From contig CM049306.1 of the NCBI GenBank assembly GCA_026874595.1, forward strand, positions 17,505,019 to 17,569,018: a stretch of 64,000 nt of DNA, in the 5' to 3' direction. The position numbers were made by a program, and so were the translations under genes. Below the pieces are notes generated by a model, which did not search any database, had not been told where the DNA came from, and saw nothing but the letters and a program-made list of their open reading frames with translations. This document shows positions 12,101-27,100 of the stretch, in pieces; the first letter of the stretch is position 1, and each line of letters starts with the position of its first letter. This DNA comes from Sipunculus nudus. Its lineage: Eukaryota; Annelida; Sipuncula; Golfingiida; Sipunculidae.

Positions 12101-15100
12101 TTAAAATAAGGTTAAACTCATACTCTATGTATTTCTTGTCAGTAAGTTTTGATACATATTTTATTTAGACTTATTTTATTCAGACTGTGCTTGTCAGGAA
12201 GAAATAAAAATCTGGTTATAGTTTTAAACTACAAGTAGATATAAATGTATATGGAAATTGTAAATTCAGAATCTCTGTGCTGATGTTCTGTTATTATAAA
12301 TGAGTACATGTATATATAAATTTACATTGAAATATACAATCTTTAATATCCATATTTTATGTTTATTGCTTTACAGATACCAAAGTTACATAAACATAAG
12401 CCAGTTCCTGCAACAACATATGTAGCATCTAGAGAGAAGGAGCAGCTGTCAGAGATGAAAGAGAAAAATAGACGAAAAGCTGAGGTAAGTTTATTCAGGG
12501 AAGTATGAGGTGGTCAAGTGAGGGAGCTGTCTGTCTGTGAAGGTCTGTATGAAGGGTATGGGTAAGTTATAACTGGTACCAGTATTTACTATTAAAATTT
12601 TACAGAAGATGGTTTAAATTTGATATCTCCTTCACAATCCTCGAGGCAGATTTGAGAGAGGATTCTCTTGTAGGAGCCTTAGCCTTGACTCAGAGACAAA
12701 TAAAGGATATGAAAACTGGTTTTAGTTGTGACTATAACACCATCCTTTTTGTGCAAGTACTGGTTTTTGTTATCATTGGAGGATATCCCTGCAACTGCCA
12801 AGAGAAAGATAGTGGATAAGTGAACAATTATAGTTTTTCTGCCTTTCATGTAGATACATCATTGCCATATCAGATCAGCAATAACTGCACTAAATTTACT
12901 TGCCTGTGCTAGCTACCCCTTCTGGTCAATGTTTGAATTAATTAAGAAGCTCAAATTTTGTCAAAATGGTTATCTAGATGGCTCTCTCTGTCCATCTTCC
13001 TCCCTGTGTGGTGGTTAAGTTTGATTTTGGTTTTGTAGCAGCATTCTTATATAAATAAATATATAGGTGTACCATAAATATGGAACAGATAATCCCTGAC
13101 ATATCCACCACTTGGTATCTTCTTGTATTATAAAGGAGCGCCTGATGGAGGCATCGAGGAGCCAGTTCAACTGTGCCAACACCAGAAAATCAGAGAAGAC
13201 CAGGCAGAGGATACAGGACATCATCACTGAAGAGGAGAGAAAATTAGACTTTGAGTGCCACAAGTCTAACCCGGTACCCCACACTATGTTGGTGAGTACA
13301 GTAAATTTGTACAGTTAAAATGTCTATCAAGTGTGTAAGAAATGTCCATCAAGTGTACAAGAAATGTCCATCAAGTGTGTAAGAAATGTTCATCAAGTGT
13401 GTAAGAAATGTCAGTCAAGTGTATAAAAAATGTCCATCAAGTGTGTAAGAAATGTCCATCAAGTGTGTAAGAAATGTCAGTCAAGTGTATAAAAAATGTC
13501 CATCAAGTGTGTAAGAAATGTCCATCAAGTGTGTAAGAAATGTTCATCAAGTGTGTAAGAAATGTCAGTCAAGTGTATAAAAAATGTCCATCAAGTGTGT
13601 AAGAAATGTTCATCAAGTGTGTAAGAAATGTCAGTCAAGTGTATAAAAAATGTCCATCAAGTGTGTAAGAAATGTTCATCAAGTGTGTAAGAAATGTCAG
13701 TCAAGTGTATAAAAAATGTCCATCAAGTGTGTAAGAAATGTCCATCAAGTGTGTAAGAAATGTCCATCAAGTGTGTAAGAAATGTCAGTCAAGTGTATAA
13801 AAAATGTCCATCAAGAGTGTAAGAAATGTTCATCTAGTGTGTAAGAAATGTCAGTCAAGTGTATAAAAAATGTCCATCAAGTGTGTAAGAAATGTTCATC
13901 AAGTGTGTAAGAAATGTCAGTCAAGTGTATAAAAAATGTCCATCAAGTGTGTAAGAAATGTTCATCAAGTGTGTAAGAAATGTCAGTCAAGTGTATAAAA
14001 AATGTCTATCAAGTGTGTAAGAAATGTTCAAGTGTGTAAGAAATGTCAGTCAAGTGTATAAAAAATGTCCATCAAGTGTGTAAGAAATGTCCATCAAGTG
14101 TGTAAGAAATGTCAGTCAAGTGTATAAAAAATGTCCATCAAGTGTGTAAGAAATGTCCATCAAGTGTGTAAGAAATGTTCATCAAGTGTGTAAGAAATGT
14201 CAGTCAAGTGTATAAAAAATGTCCATCAAGTGTGTAAGAAATGTTCATCAAGTGTGTAAGAAATGTCAGTCAAGTGTATAAAAAATGTCCATCAAGTGTG
14301 TAAGAAATGTCCATCAAGTGTGTAAGAAATGTTCATCAAGTGTGTAAGAAATGTCAGTCAAGTGTATAAAAAATGTCCATCAAGTGTGTAAGAAATGTTC
14401 ATCAAGTGTGTAAGAAATGTCAGTCAAGTGTATAAAAAATGTTCATCAAGTGTGTAAGAAATGTTCATCAAGTGTGTAAGAAATGTCAGTCAAGTGTATA
14501 AAAAATGTCCATCAAGTGTGTAAGAAATGTCCATCAAGTGTGTAAGAAATGTTCATCAAGTGTGTAAGAAATGTCAGTCAAGTGTATAAAAAATGTCCAT
14601 CAAGTGTGTAAGAAATGTTCATCAAGTGTGTAAGAAATGTCAGTCAAGTGTATAAAAAATGTCTATCAAGTGTGTAAGAAATGTTCAAGTGTGTAAGAAA
14701 TGTCAGTCAAGTGTATAAAAAATGTCCATCAAGTGTGTAAGAAATGTCCATCAAGTGTGTAAGAAATGTTCATCAAGTGTGTAAGAAATGTCAGTCAAGT
14801 GTATAAAAAATGTCCATCAAGTGTGTAAGAAATGTCCATCAAGTGTGTAAGAAATGTCAGTCAAGTGTATAAAAAATGTCCATCAAGTGTGTAAGAAATG
14901 TCCATCAAGTGTGTAAGAAATGTTCATCAAGTGTGTAAGAAATGTCAGTCAAGTGTATAAAAAATGTCCATCAAGTGTGTAAGAAATGTTCATCAAGTGT
15001 GTAAGAAATGTTCATCAAGTGTGTAGGAAATGTCAGTCAAGTGTATAAAAAATGTCCATCAAGTGTGTAAGAAATGTCCATCAAGTGTGTAAGAAATGTC

Positions 15101-18100
15101 AGTCAAGTGTATAAAAAATGTCCATCAAGTGTGTAAGAAATGTCCATCAAGTGTGTAAGAAATGTCAGTCAAGTGTATAAAAAATGTCCATCAAGTGTGT
15201 AAGAAATGTCCATCAAGTGTGTAAGAAATGTTCATCAAGTGTGTAAGAAATGTCAGTCAAGTGTATAAAAAATGTCCATCAAGTGTGTAAGAAATGTCCA
15301 TCAAGTGTGTAAGAAATGTTCATCAAGTGTGTAAGAAATGTCAGTCAAGTGTATAAAAAATGTCCATCAAGTGTGTAAGAAATGTTCATCAAGTGTGTAA
15401 GAAATGTCAGTCAAGTGTATAAAAAATGTCCATCAAGTGTGTAAGAAATGTTCATCAAGTGTGTAAGAAATGTCAGTCAAGTGTATAAAAAATGTCCATC
15501 AAGTGTGTAAGAAATGTCCATCAAGAGTGTAAGAAATGTCCATCAGTGTAAGAAATGTTCATCAGTGTAAGAAATATCAATCCAGTGTGTAAGAAATGTC
15601 CATCAGTGTAAGAAATGTCAATCTAGTGTGAAAGAAATGTCCATCAGTGTAAGAAATGTTCATCAGTGTAAGAAATATCAATCCAGTGTGTAAGAAATGT
15701 CCATCAGTGTAAGAAATGTCAATCTAGTGTGAAAGAAATGTCCATCAATGTAAGAAATATCCATCCAGTGTGTAAGAAATGTCCATCAGTGTAAGAAATG
15801 TCAATCTAGTGTGAAAGAAATGTCCATCAGTGTAAGAAATGTCAATCAAGTGTAAGAAATGTCCAAGTGTGTAATTGCAAGAAATGTCCATCAGTGTAAG
15901 AAATGTCAATCAAGTTTGTAAGAAATGTCAGGTATTTAGAGATTGTTTTAGTTTTATTGGAAAGTAAATATTACATTAATGTTCACAGAATACTATCCCC
16001 TCTATTGCCCTTATACATCAGATATTAAGGGTATTGAGTTTATTTTACAGTCTGAAAATATTCCAATCAAGTTAAACACTGCAGCTATCCTGAGAGAAGG
16101 GAAACTTTACCAGAGAAAGGAGGATGATGAAATCAGAAAGTGAGTTTTTCAAAACATTTTTATGAATTAATTATTGGTGTGGAGTATATTGGTGTTATGG
16201 TCAGGGCTAGGGGTCTGATTTGGGTTCATCTAGACCATCACACTAAGATCCCTGGTCAAAGTCTTAAACATATAGGGACACCCTCTTTACTTGTTGTGAA
16301 TGAGTACATGTCATAGGTGGCAGGCAGAGGTATAATGAATAACCTGTGTGCCTGTATTGATATCTTCCGGTGCTGAGAAAAGTTTCAGGAGGTAACAGGC
16401 CTTAAAGACCAGGTCACTAGGAGGAATAGTCAGATATGAGTGACACAGTCATTGATTTCAGACTATAAGCTTAACCTTCACCTGTTTTGTACTCCAGTAT
16501 ATTAACTCAAGTTTACTTTTAGATACTTCAATTATTCATAATTGTCACAACATATATCAAAGTGACATTGTGTGATACATCCATTTTCTGAGAATGCTAC
16601 ACTCACAGGCTTTACCAAACTGCAGTTTTGCAACATTAGTCCACAGTATTAGTGGAATGATCATTAATTGGCACCAGGAAGAGCAGCATATGATTGTTGA
16701 TCTTTTTATTGTATATTCACTCTAAATTCTTAAATTTTCTTAACAAGCCATTTTTAAGAATTTTTACACAAGGTTTGGATCATCAGTTTTTCTAAAATGA
16801 TCCAACATTATGAATACTATTGCTCCATAATTTACTGTTTATGGGAACGACACTAAATGACTAACTGGGGATATCACTATATTACCTGTTGTGAAGATAG
16901 AAACACAGAACCCTGACTGAAAGACTGTAGACAGACAACTGGTACACCCAGCAATTGGCCAATTCATGCACCACAGCTTTGCACTTATCAAAACTGGTGT
17001 CATTATTTGTCTTTCTGTGTGTGTCTTAAAAAATACAGGAATGTTGAATCAGTTTGAAAAAATATAAATTTCTATGTCTTATGCAGTTTGCGTTCCATTT
17101 AGAGGAGCCGAAATGTAACACATTAGTCTAAGGTCTGCTGATACCTAGTTCTGAATGCTTAAGCAATTATAAGCAATTTTTGTGTATGCTCCATTCATTT
17201 AGGCCATAATTGATGTATATTTTGGATTTACATGTTGTGACCACTTGTTTATTATTTTGGGGGAGGGGGTGACCTAAAGAAATTGGTTTTGTGTCCCCAT
17301 CCCCACACCCCCCCTTAGCTCCCCAGCTTACTTGTAAAGTTAAGAAAGTTATACCTTTCATCGTGGATAAATACCCAGCTTCTTAACCTTTCCTTGTTCT
17401 ACTGTGCATCCTAAAACCCAACAATTAAAACCAATGCTAAAATTTTTCTGCCCTTATATTAATCCACTTGAGCTTATGGCATATGTAAGCTGATAAAGAG
17501 TGGATGGTCAGATGGATCATGCTGACTGGTATGAATGAGCCTTGAGACTCACCAGCTGGTCATCTCCCTTCTTCATATACTCAAGGTGTATTGCCAAAAT
17601 ATCATTACTGTTTAACGTAATTTTATTAATTTGCTGTACAGACTGGAGCGTCTTGAGGCAGGAGAGAAAGATGCTTCTGCTTTTCTTGACTGGCAGTCCC
17701 GCATGAGAAAGCAAGATCTGGATGAACAGCTGGCGGAAATAGAGAGGCGGCGCCTGGAGGGAAAACTCAGTCATGAAGAAGCCATCCTGGCCCGTCAACG
17801 TCTGATCATGGAAAACAGAGAAAGAGTTGAAGAAATGAAAGAGGAGGTAGGTCGTTGGCGTCCTATGTACCTTAGGTTGTTTGTCACTTATATACTGTAT
17901 GATTTATAAATCTCAAAAGTAATTTTTAAGAAATAAGTATAGTAAAACTTTTTGAGTTGAAATCAAAGGACTTACAATAAAGCTTTGACTTATCAAAGGT
18001 TCAATTAAAGCAGGTTTTATTTTATAATAATTCAATTTAAAATTTCATGCATGAATTTTCTACACAAATGGGTTATTCAGTTATATTGAGCTGCAGAACA

Positions 18101-21100
18101 CAATTTTTTACTGTATTTGTACTGATTAGTTACTTCTAGTTAATTGTGTAAATTGGTAGAAAGATACATGGGATGTTATCTATAAGAAGTTTTTTCTGTA
18201 AATTTCATGCAGTTACATATTATTTTTTCCACTTATTTTTTATATTAAAGTAAAGAAACAAACATAATGATGACATGATTCCACATGATGACATGTTAAT
18301 GAAACTGTTTCATATATTCAAAATGTAAAATCAAAAAGGGATATATTTAATTATTATGCTTGACATTTGCTGGCAAAGTGTACTTTATTATAAATTACCA
18401 ATAAATGAGTAAATATAAAAATCATTTCCCAAACGGTATGATGAATCTATATTATCTGGTTATTACTGCTTCTTTTCACAGGCTCATAGGATGATGCAAG
18501 AGTTTCTACAGCAGAAGTTGAAAGAGGAACAACTTATGAGGTTAGCCTGTGAATGTATCAGGGCTGAGGTTAGCCTGTGTATATATCAGGGCTGAAGTTA
18601 GCCTGTGTGTTAATCAGGGCTAAGGTTAACCTGTGTATTTAACTGGACTAGCTATAGACAGAAATGTCCGTATACAGATGAACAGAACAGATCAGGCAAT
18701 ATTTTTTTTTAATATCAGTTCAAGAGAATCTGTTGAATTTATTTGAATATCTAACTCTAGCAGCAAGGAATCAATAACAGAAGAGGTATTTCATTATCTG
18801 CAGCATATTATGACTAGTCCTCAATTGTGGCAGTATTTTCTATACAATACAGGTAAAGAACAATCCAAAAATCTTTTTCATTTGCTGTGCTGTACCAGTT
18901 TATGAATATAGCATTTATTTTTGTATTGATTCTTGTCAGAGCCATAGATTGTCATGTATCAAAATTTGTCTGAGACATCAATAGTTGTATTTATTCTTGT
19001 CAGAGCCATGGATTATCATGCATTGATATTTGTCAGAGTCATCAGTAATCATATTGATTCTTGTCAAAGCAGGGGATAATTATACATTGATATTTGTCAG
19101 AGACTCCAGTAGTCGTATTGATTTTTGTCAGGGCCATAAAAAATCATACCGTGCCTCTTTCAATGAATAGTTTATTAATACATGTATAATCTGCCAGCCT
19201 GAACAAAACACCCTGTGCAACTGAAATATGTTATACTGTGTTATATGTTATACTGTGTTATATGTTATGCTGTGTTATATGTTGACTGTAGGGAACTGGT
19301 GGGGCAGGTGATGGAGGGTCATCAGAACGCCAAGGAAGCCAAGAAGAAGCTGCAGGAATACAAGGCCAAGATAGGTCAGACATACTTGCTTTATCTGCTG
19401 TTATTATTACAGTATTGCAACACAGTCATGAGCTATTTTATCTATAATTAGTCTTGTAAAAATTGAGTGATAATAAAAGTAAATAAAACACTTCAAACAA
19501 TGTGCAAATAAACTTTATTCAAAAGTTCCAGCAGAATGTATCGATACAAAAAATAATGCAAATCGGAGGAATTACAGAATCATCACCTATATACAATGTC
19601 CATATACATTTTTACACAGTGTGACTAGTTTTCACCAGGGTAAATGACTGAGTTACTTTGCACTGAAGTATCTGTCCAATGTGCACTGCTTGTTGTCACG
19701 GAGAGCGGCTGAATTGAGTCTAGACAGCATGTCTCGCAGTAGCAGCAAATCCCGCTCGCCGAAATCCTGGGGCTTCGTCTCCGCGTATCTGACCATATCC
19801 CCCAGTCCCTGTCTGGCGATCTTAGCAGTTGGCGGCTGCTGTTCGTCCGGACTCGCGTCACACTCGTCCTCGCTATCATCATCGTCTTTCTTCCCGACCG
19901 ACACAATATCCAAAATGTCCGCGTCACTAAGCATATCTCCTGTAGGAACACCGGAATCAACCATGAGATATTCATCCGCGGTCAGCGTGTTTTCGATTGG
20001 TAGCTGAGCGACAACTCGGGCAAGCTCGGCAGTATCCGGTAGTGACGCAGAAGGGGGCGGGGCTGTCTCATCCCTGTTTGGGAGAATGCCTGTATGCTTG
20101 AAACAGTTGGCGATAGTCTGCTCGCTGACCTCGTTCCAAGCCTGTCTTATGAAGTATCCCCAGTGATCCCCAGTTGCTGTCCTAGCTCTTTTGCTTTTTC
20201 ACGGAGAATGTCAGTGGAAACGATCGCTCCGTGGGCCACAATGTCTTTCAACCATAGTGTCAATGCCTCTTCCAGCTGTGGATGCTTGCCCATTTTCATC
20301 CTTTTCACTGTGTCTGTGCTTTCATCCATTTTCAGCCACTTGTCTTTGTTTGACAGTATGCCTGACACAGTCTGACGACCAATGTCAATCTTGTGTTCAG
20401 TAGCAACTCATCCCACGATGTCTCTCTGTGTCGCCTTTGGGTGTTTTTCTTTGTAGAGGCAGATGTCTCTCTTCAGAGAAACATTGATTTCACAGCGCTT
20501 TCGTTTCGGCATAGCTGGCGTATGTCAATGACGATAATAAATACTTTTTAATCACTGCAGTATTTATAGGCATAAAAATCTTTAATTATTCATCCTTCCG
20601 TCAGTGATGCTTTCTTTCGCGTGCGATATCCAAAAGGGAATACGATGGATCTTTCTTAAATCCACAAGTATGATTGGTGCTTAGTAGGGCTCTGACCCTA
20701 TAGAATATCAGACCCTCCAAAAATTGAATATGGCTACCAGAGCACAATCAGTGATTTTCTTTTGTGCACGATATCCCAAAGAGAATTCGATGGATCTTTC
20801 TCAAATACACTGGGATGATTGGTGTCTAGGATTGCTCCCTCCCTATCAAATTTCAGACCCTCAAAAAATTCAATATGGCCTCCAGAGCACAATCAGTGAT
20901 TTTCTTTTGCGCAATATCCCAAAGAGAATACGAATGATCTTTCTCAAATCCACAGGAATGATTGGTCCTTGGGAGGAATCCATCCCTATCTAATTTCAGA
21001 CTTGCAGAATATTCAAGATGGCTGCTAGAGCACAGTCTGTAATTTTCTTTCGCACGTCATATCCCTAAGAGAATATGTTTCATCTTTCTGCAATTCACAA

Positions 21101-24100
21101 CAGCAAAATCTTGATGACCTTGCCACTCTTCAGTATAGCAGTCAGACAACAATTACAGAAAACATACTCCAGCAAAATGACACCAAACTGCATTGCGAAA
21201 GCCAGTCAGTACCAGGTTCACACCAGATATTTGACTGCTGCAGGGAAACAATGTACAGTAAAGGTCCACAATCCAAAAACCAGATGTATGGACAACAGGA
21301 ACGCTTAATGTAATAATGTTCATGTTCCTTACTTGAAGCTCTACACTTTTCGCATTTAAATGGAAATACAGTGAAACCTGTTTTATGAGACCACTCCTAT
21401 GAATTGCTAAAAGTTGTTGTCATACACAGGTGGTCTAATTAGACAGGTCAATTGTAACCTATTTAAACGCTTAGAGTTTATTCAATGCTCATCTTTAAAG
21501 GCAGCTGATTAGGTTGGTTTTTGACAAGTTTCCCTATTCACAAATTCACTCTGCTCGGCCCTTTGAGGACAATCGACCTATTACATCTAGTTGTATTCAC
21601 ATAAAATAATAGCAAGGGAGTTATAATAAAAGGGATCTAAATGACCATTATCAGTAGGAGAGCTGTCATCTTTTAACATTAGTTCTCATCGATCTCTCCA
21701 GGTTTTAATAGGTCAGAGTTCTGATACTTCAGGTTCCTTTAGTTTTTGTCATTCACAGATTTACAGTAAAGAAACCTGGAGTTAATTGGAGATCATTCAA
21801 TATAATGTTAATCTCACCAGTTTAATAAACAGCAATAGTAAGTCATCATCAGTGTAACCTTCAAGTCTTGACCACTTTTTGAATCTCTGCCTGAGATTAA
21901 ACTGGAAAAACTTTTAAATGCAATGTGATTAAATGAGTGACCTCACACAAAGTGAAATGTTTTAACAGTAAACTAGCAAACATGGTTCAGATAATAGTTT
22001 ATTAGATTTACCTGGAACACAATTCATATTGTTTGTTTTCCCTGTGTAAGGTTGGTGATATTATATATTGATTTCATCCAAATAATCAGTTACATGTTAT
22101 TAATCATATGTTTCTGTTTATTTTATCTTAGCTATGTCTGTCAGATGGGGATATTGTTATTGATAGATATGCAAACATTCATGAGCACATGTACATTGAA
22201 CTAATATTAAATACTGTATTTCCTTAATTACAATAGTACAAGAAGTAACTGCTGAAAACAAGGAACTTATGAGACAAGCACTGGAAGAGGTATGTTTACT
22301 CAAGTTTTTTTGTTTACCATGTTAAATTAATGAAATGCAGTGAAAAAACTATATAATTGCTCATTAAATTATAAAGGATTTTTTTTCAATATATAACTGT
22401 GTAATTGATAATCATGATTTGTGTGTCGTCAGCATTGAAATATATTTACAATAAAACAAACAACTGACATGCCATTTTGTATGGGCACCTAAGCTCACTG
22501 TTTGACAATAATAAATGAAGCTGGATACAACAATTTTTGTGTATGTTCCTTTCCTGAAATCTGACAATTTTATATTAAAACAGGTGAGTGTATAGTGTAA
22601 CACTGCCTTTGACAGACTGCCAATTTCATAAATGTTTACAGCTATATACATGTATATAAATCCAATCTTGTGTTTGTTATTTTAAGGCTGAAGAAGAGAT
22701 GAAACAGAAGCTGGAGCTGATCCGTCAGATCCGGGCAATGGAGGCCGTGCCAGTCGTCCGACAGAAACTGGTCGACATCACAGAGACTGCTGGTCATGGA
22801 CTGCTCAGTGAGATGTCTATAGCAGAGGTCAGTCAGTGCAACATGTTGAAAGCAGCATAACGGATGTCATAGCGAATAACTGCAGATATTGCATTCCATC
22901 TGACATTTGTCTGTTTCTATCACTATCTTGTTAGGAAGATAATTTATTCATTTCTGATTAATATATATATATAAGTAATATATATATATAACTTTAAAGG
23001 CTCCCTGTATTCTTTTATTTTTCATACTGTAATCTTTGAAAGAATCTGTGTGCAAACTTTATGGATAGTGTCATGACTTATCTCGAAGGATTTGCATAAG
23101 GTAGTCTCATATAAGTCAGTGATTACATTTATTAAAATAACTACATAAGAAACCTAATACAAGCATATAGAGTAATGGTTTAAGGAGAAGTATGTTAAAG
23201 TCTCATGTGAAATGTATAATTTGTTATGTCATATAATAATGAAGTTTCATATTACTTAGGAAACACAAAAATTACTGTGAAGTATTTAAACTGTAATGTG
23301 AATGTGACTTTTTCTCCTTGTTTTTTGTTAAGCTTAAAGAGCGCCTGTCATTACTGGCTGTGGCTAACCAACATGAAGAGGAAGAAAAGAGGGACGGTAT
23401 TCTAGCATCCAAACAGGTTAATATCAAACAAGATGTCTTTATCTGTCAAAACATATCCATACTATGGCTATGATAATACAGTGGAACCTGTCTGAAAGAC
23501 CTCCTATCTTATAAGACCATCTGTCTATTAAGACCACCCTTAGTGAACTGAAAGCATTCATATTTAGTTATAATTGACCAGTCAAATAAGACCACCTGTG
23601 AATAAAGACCATTTTTGCCCAGTCCATTGGGTGGTCTCATAAAACAGGTTTCACTGTAGTTAAAAAATAGCACTTTAGTGTCACTCACAAACTGAGATAT
23701 GTTATACACCTGTTATACACCTGTCTTAACCACTGACATATCTCAGGTAGCTGTAAGCTCACTTTCAGAGAAAGACTTGTCCACATCCATTGAAGTGTAT
23801 GTGTTAAAGCCTGGTGTCCTGTTTTATAAAATGTAATCACAACATTTGGTTTTCAAACTGTCCCTGCGTATCAAAACTTGAATGCACCAAAGAGCACATA
23901 CCCATGCCAGTGTCTGGAACCACATCAAGATTTGCCCAAAAAGTAACTAATCAACACCAAAATCAATACTCATTGCCATCCACTAATTTTCATTGAAATT
24001 CATTTAGAACTTTTTGGAATAATGTGAACAAGGATGAACATATAACCTGTTTTCCAAACTTCATGTGTAGCCCTGTCAGGGTAAAAGGATAACCTGATCT

Positions 24101-27100
24101 TGCATTGGGACAGGACCGTGCGATTTCCGGATTAGGTTTGCCACTGGTGTAGTTTCTGACTGATGGTGCTGCAACAGACTCTGACCCTTCACAAATTTCC
24201 TAAATAATGTCAAATATCCTATAATTTATTGGAAAATATATGGAAAGTTACCCCCTGAAGTAATAATTGGCATCGTTCCCCCCCCCCCCCCCCCCCCCCC
24301 GGACCAGAAATGGGCTTTTCCAAGGTGTGGCCAAAGAGGCCTGACAACAATATAGTGCCACCTTCAGTTATAATAAAGATCCATTCATTTATTAATGAAA
24401 AGGAATCTCACTTTTCAAATGTATCTAATTATGCTTATATTTATATTTGATGCAGTGAAGTAATAATGCTGTTCCTAGTTAAATATGTATGGTGACTATA
24501 TCAGTCTGTTGATGTAATTTGTCTACTTTCCAGGCCAAGGAACAGAAGCTTATGGATACACTAGACACCATCGCCAAACACAGGACAGAACTCAGCAAGG
24601 CAGCAGCGATCAGGTGCGTCCATGATATCTCTCAAAAGATCTTTATCTTCATGTTATATAGTTCAGATTGTTTAAACCTTTTTTTATACCATCAGAGTGA
24701 ACCACACTCATGTATTTCTAGTTGGAGAGGATTGGCAGTTTCCTTATTATTTATTGCTTGCTGAAAATCTTCTATTTTTGCAAGCATGTTGATGAGTTCC
24801 GTTTGTCTGTTTGTTTGTCCTCATTCTACAGGCCACAATTTTGTAGCAATCACTCTGAAACTTTCAGGGTTGATTTAAAACCAAAAGTCCTGGAACCCAA
24901 TTGTTTTTGGTCAATGTAGGTCAAAGGTCAGGGTCAGGGTCCTCAAAAAATGTCATAACTTTATTTTAGTCATAACTTCGTCCATAATTTCCTATCTACA
25001 CAAACTATGGCTCATTTTGTTCTTCTAGGCTTTCTGCATGTAATGGTTTGGTCAGATGTCATTTCCAATGTGTCAGTGTGTCAGTAGGTTTGTCTGTTTG
25101 TCAGTCGTCCTCAATTTCGCCTGCTTGCTTGTACTTCTGCCTTACATATACCATCCTACAGGCCATAGTTTTGCAGGAATCTTATCTCTTACAATAATAT
25201 GTCAAAACAGATTTTTCTTTTGGGAAATAGCCACTAGGAAGCCCTGTTCTTGAAACACTACAACAAATAGTTTTTTGACTCAGCTACATGGACTATAGAT
25301 CAAAGTGTTCCTCTTGGCTTTCCTCAAAGGATGGTCTTGCCAACTGTCATCTCAGATGAGTCAGTATGTCTGTCTGTTTTTCAGTTGTCCTAAATTTTGA
25401 CTGATTGCTGATTCTCGTCTTACATATACAATCCTACAGGCCACAGTTTTGCAGGAATCCTTTTGAACCTCTTTCATCTTATATCTAACAGTAAAATCTC
25501 AAAACAGATTTTTCATTTTCGGAAAATATAGCTAAGGGGCACTGTTCTTGAAAGATTACAACATAATGTTTTTTAGGCAATATCTCCGAATCTATTAACC
25601 TTAACTACATAAACTAAAGCTCAGTGTGTTCCTCTTGGCTTTCCTCAAAGGATGATCTACTGTCATCTCAGATGTGGCAGTAAGTCTGTCTGTTTTTTAG
25701 TTGTTCTCAATTTTGCCAATTTGCTGGTTCTTGTGTCAATCCATAGGTCACAGATTTGCAGAAATCATTTGAAAACTGGTACAGCTTGTCTTGTACTAAT
25801 ATTTCTAAACAAATTTTTTCATTTTTCAGAAATTAGCCGCTATGGGGCACTGCATTCAAAACACTACAACATGATTTTTGGCCATATATCCCAAACTATA
25901 AACCTTAGGCATATAAATTATAGCTCCATTTGTTCCTCTATGGTTTCTTCAAAGGATGGTCTAGCCAATTGTTATCTCGGATGTGTCACTGTGTTAGTAT
26001 GTCTGTCTATTTTAGTTGTCCTCAATTTCGTCTGTTTGATGGTTCTTGTGTCTAACATACAATTCTACAGGAAACAGTTTTGCAGGAATCTTTTGGAAAC
26101 TGGTACATGTCATGTCTTACATTAATATTTCAAAACAGATTTTTCATTTTCTGAAAATAGCAGCTAGGGTTTGCCTGACTCAAAACATTTCAAGATATTT
26201 TTTTTTTTTACCATATCTCCAAAAACTATAAACCTAAGCTACATAAACTTTAGCTCAATATGTTCTTATATTATTTCATCAGTTGATAGTCTTGTCATTT
26301 GTCATTTTGGATTTCCCGTTTCTCATCAAACAGGATATTACTCAATTTTAATTTTTTTTTGCTCTACATGCCACAAATCTCAAGCACTCACTCTGAAAGT
26401 TGATAAAAAAATGAAACTCCTGCAAGTCTTTTTTTAAGTAGATATAGGTCAAGGGCAAGGTCACTGAAAAAAAATATATTATTTTTCTTATAACTTATTC
26501 CAAAACTATTGTATCTATACAACTACAGCTCACTTTATAAGTCTTTGCAAACCCCATTCTGTCTGTCTGTCCTATTTAAATTTTCGGCAAGGGCTCAACC
26601 TATGGTTGTCTAGTTTTACGTTTTTTTTTCTGTAAAATATTAAGGTACATTTGGCCATGATATTTTAATTAATGTTATGACACAGTGCTTTTATAAACTG
26701 ACAAAAAATGACACTATATAGCAGAGGTAAGTCCCTGAGACATGACAAAATAACTAAATATAAGATGCCGAGATAACATGTCATTGCATGGTTGAATATA
26801 CAGGAGAGTGACATGATAGGATAAATGTAGGACCAGGATTAATTTATACTAAAATACCTTGCTGAGCTGAAAATATGAGGGAAATAAGTCTGGCTGGCTT
26901 AATAAAACACAAGAAAACATGATACTTAAGTTACTTTTGTTGGCTTTTTGTTCACGAGGGTTTCAAATTTGTGATATTTATGAAGGGGAAATTGTCGCAA
27001 AAAAAAACCCTTTCTGAATTAGACACCACTGCTGCCCAGGTGAACATTTATTTAATTTTTTCTATAGCCTCAATGGCATCTCACATATATTGTGCCAGTA

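Noticed and set aside
13319-15930. Regular 22-bp repeats resembling a CRISPR array
   Set aside because: Units are directly adjacent without unique spacers, vary in three types, and lie in an animal intron. It is a minisatellite.
19681-20403. Plus-strand open frames opposite the Tigger remnant
   Set aside because: Shadows of the minus-strand transposase frames, with no homology of their own.
22960-22992. ATATATATAT palindrome as a regulatory site
   Set aside because: Simple TA-rich sequence in an intron, with no further support.
25652-26125. 157-codon open frame on the plus strand
   Set aside because: It lies within degenerate 300-330 bp tandem repeats. The residues show no family resemblance and the frame is not kept between units.
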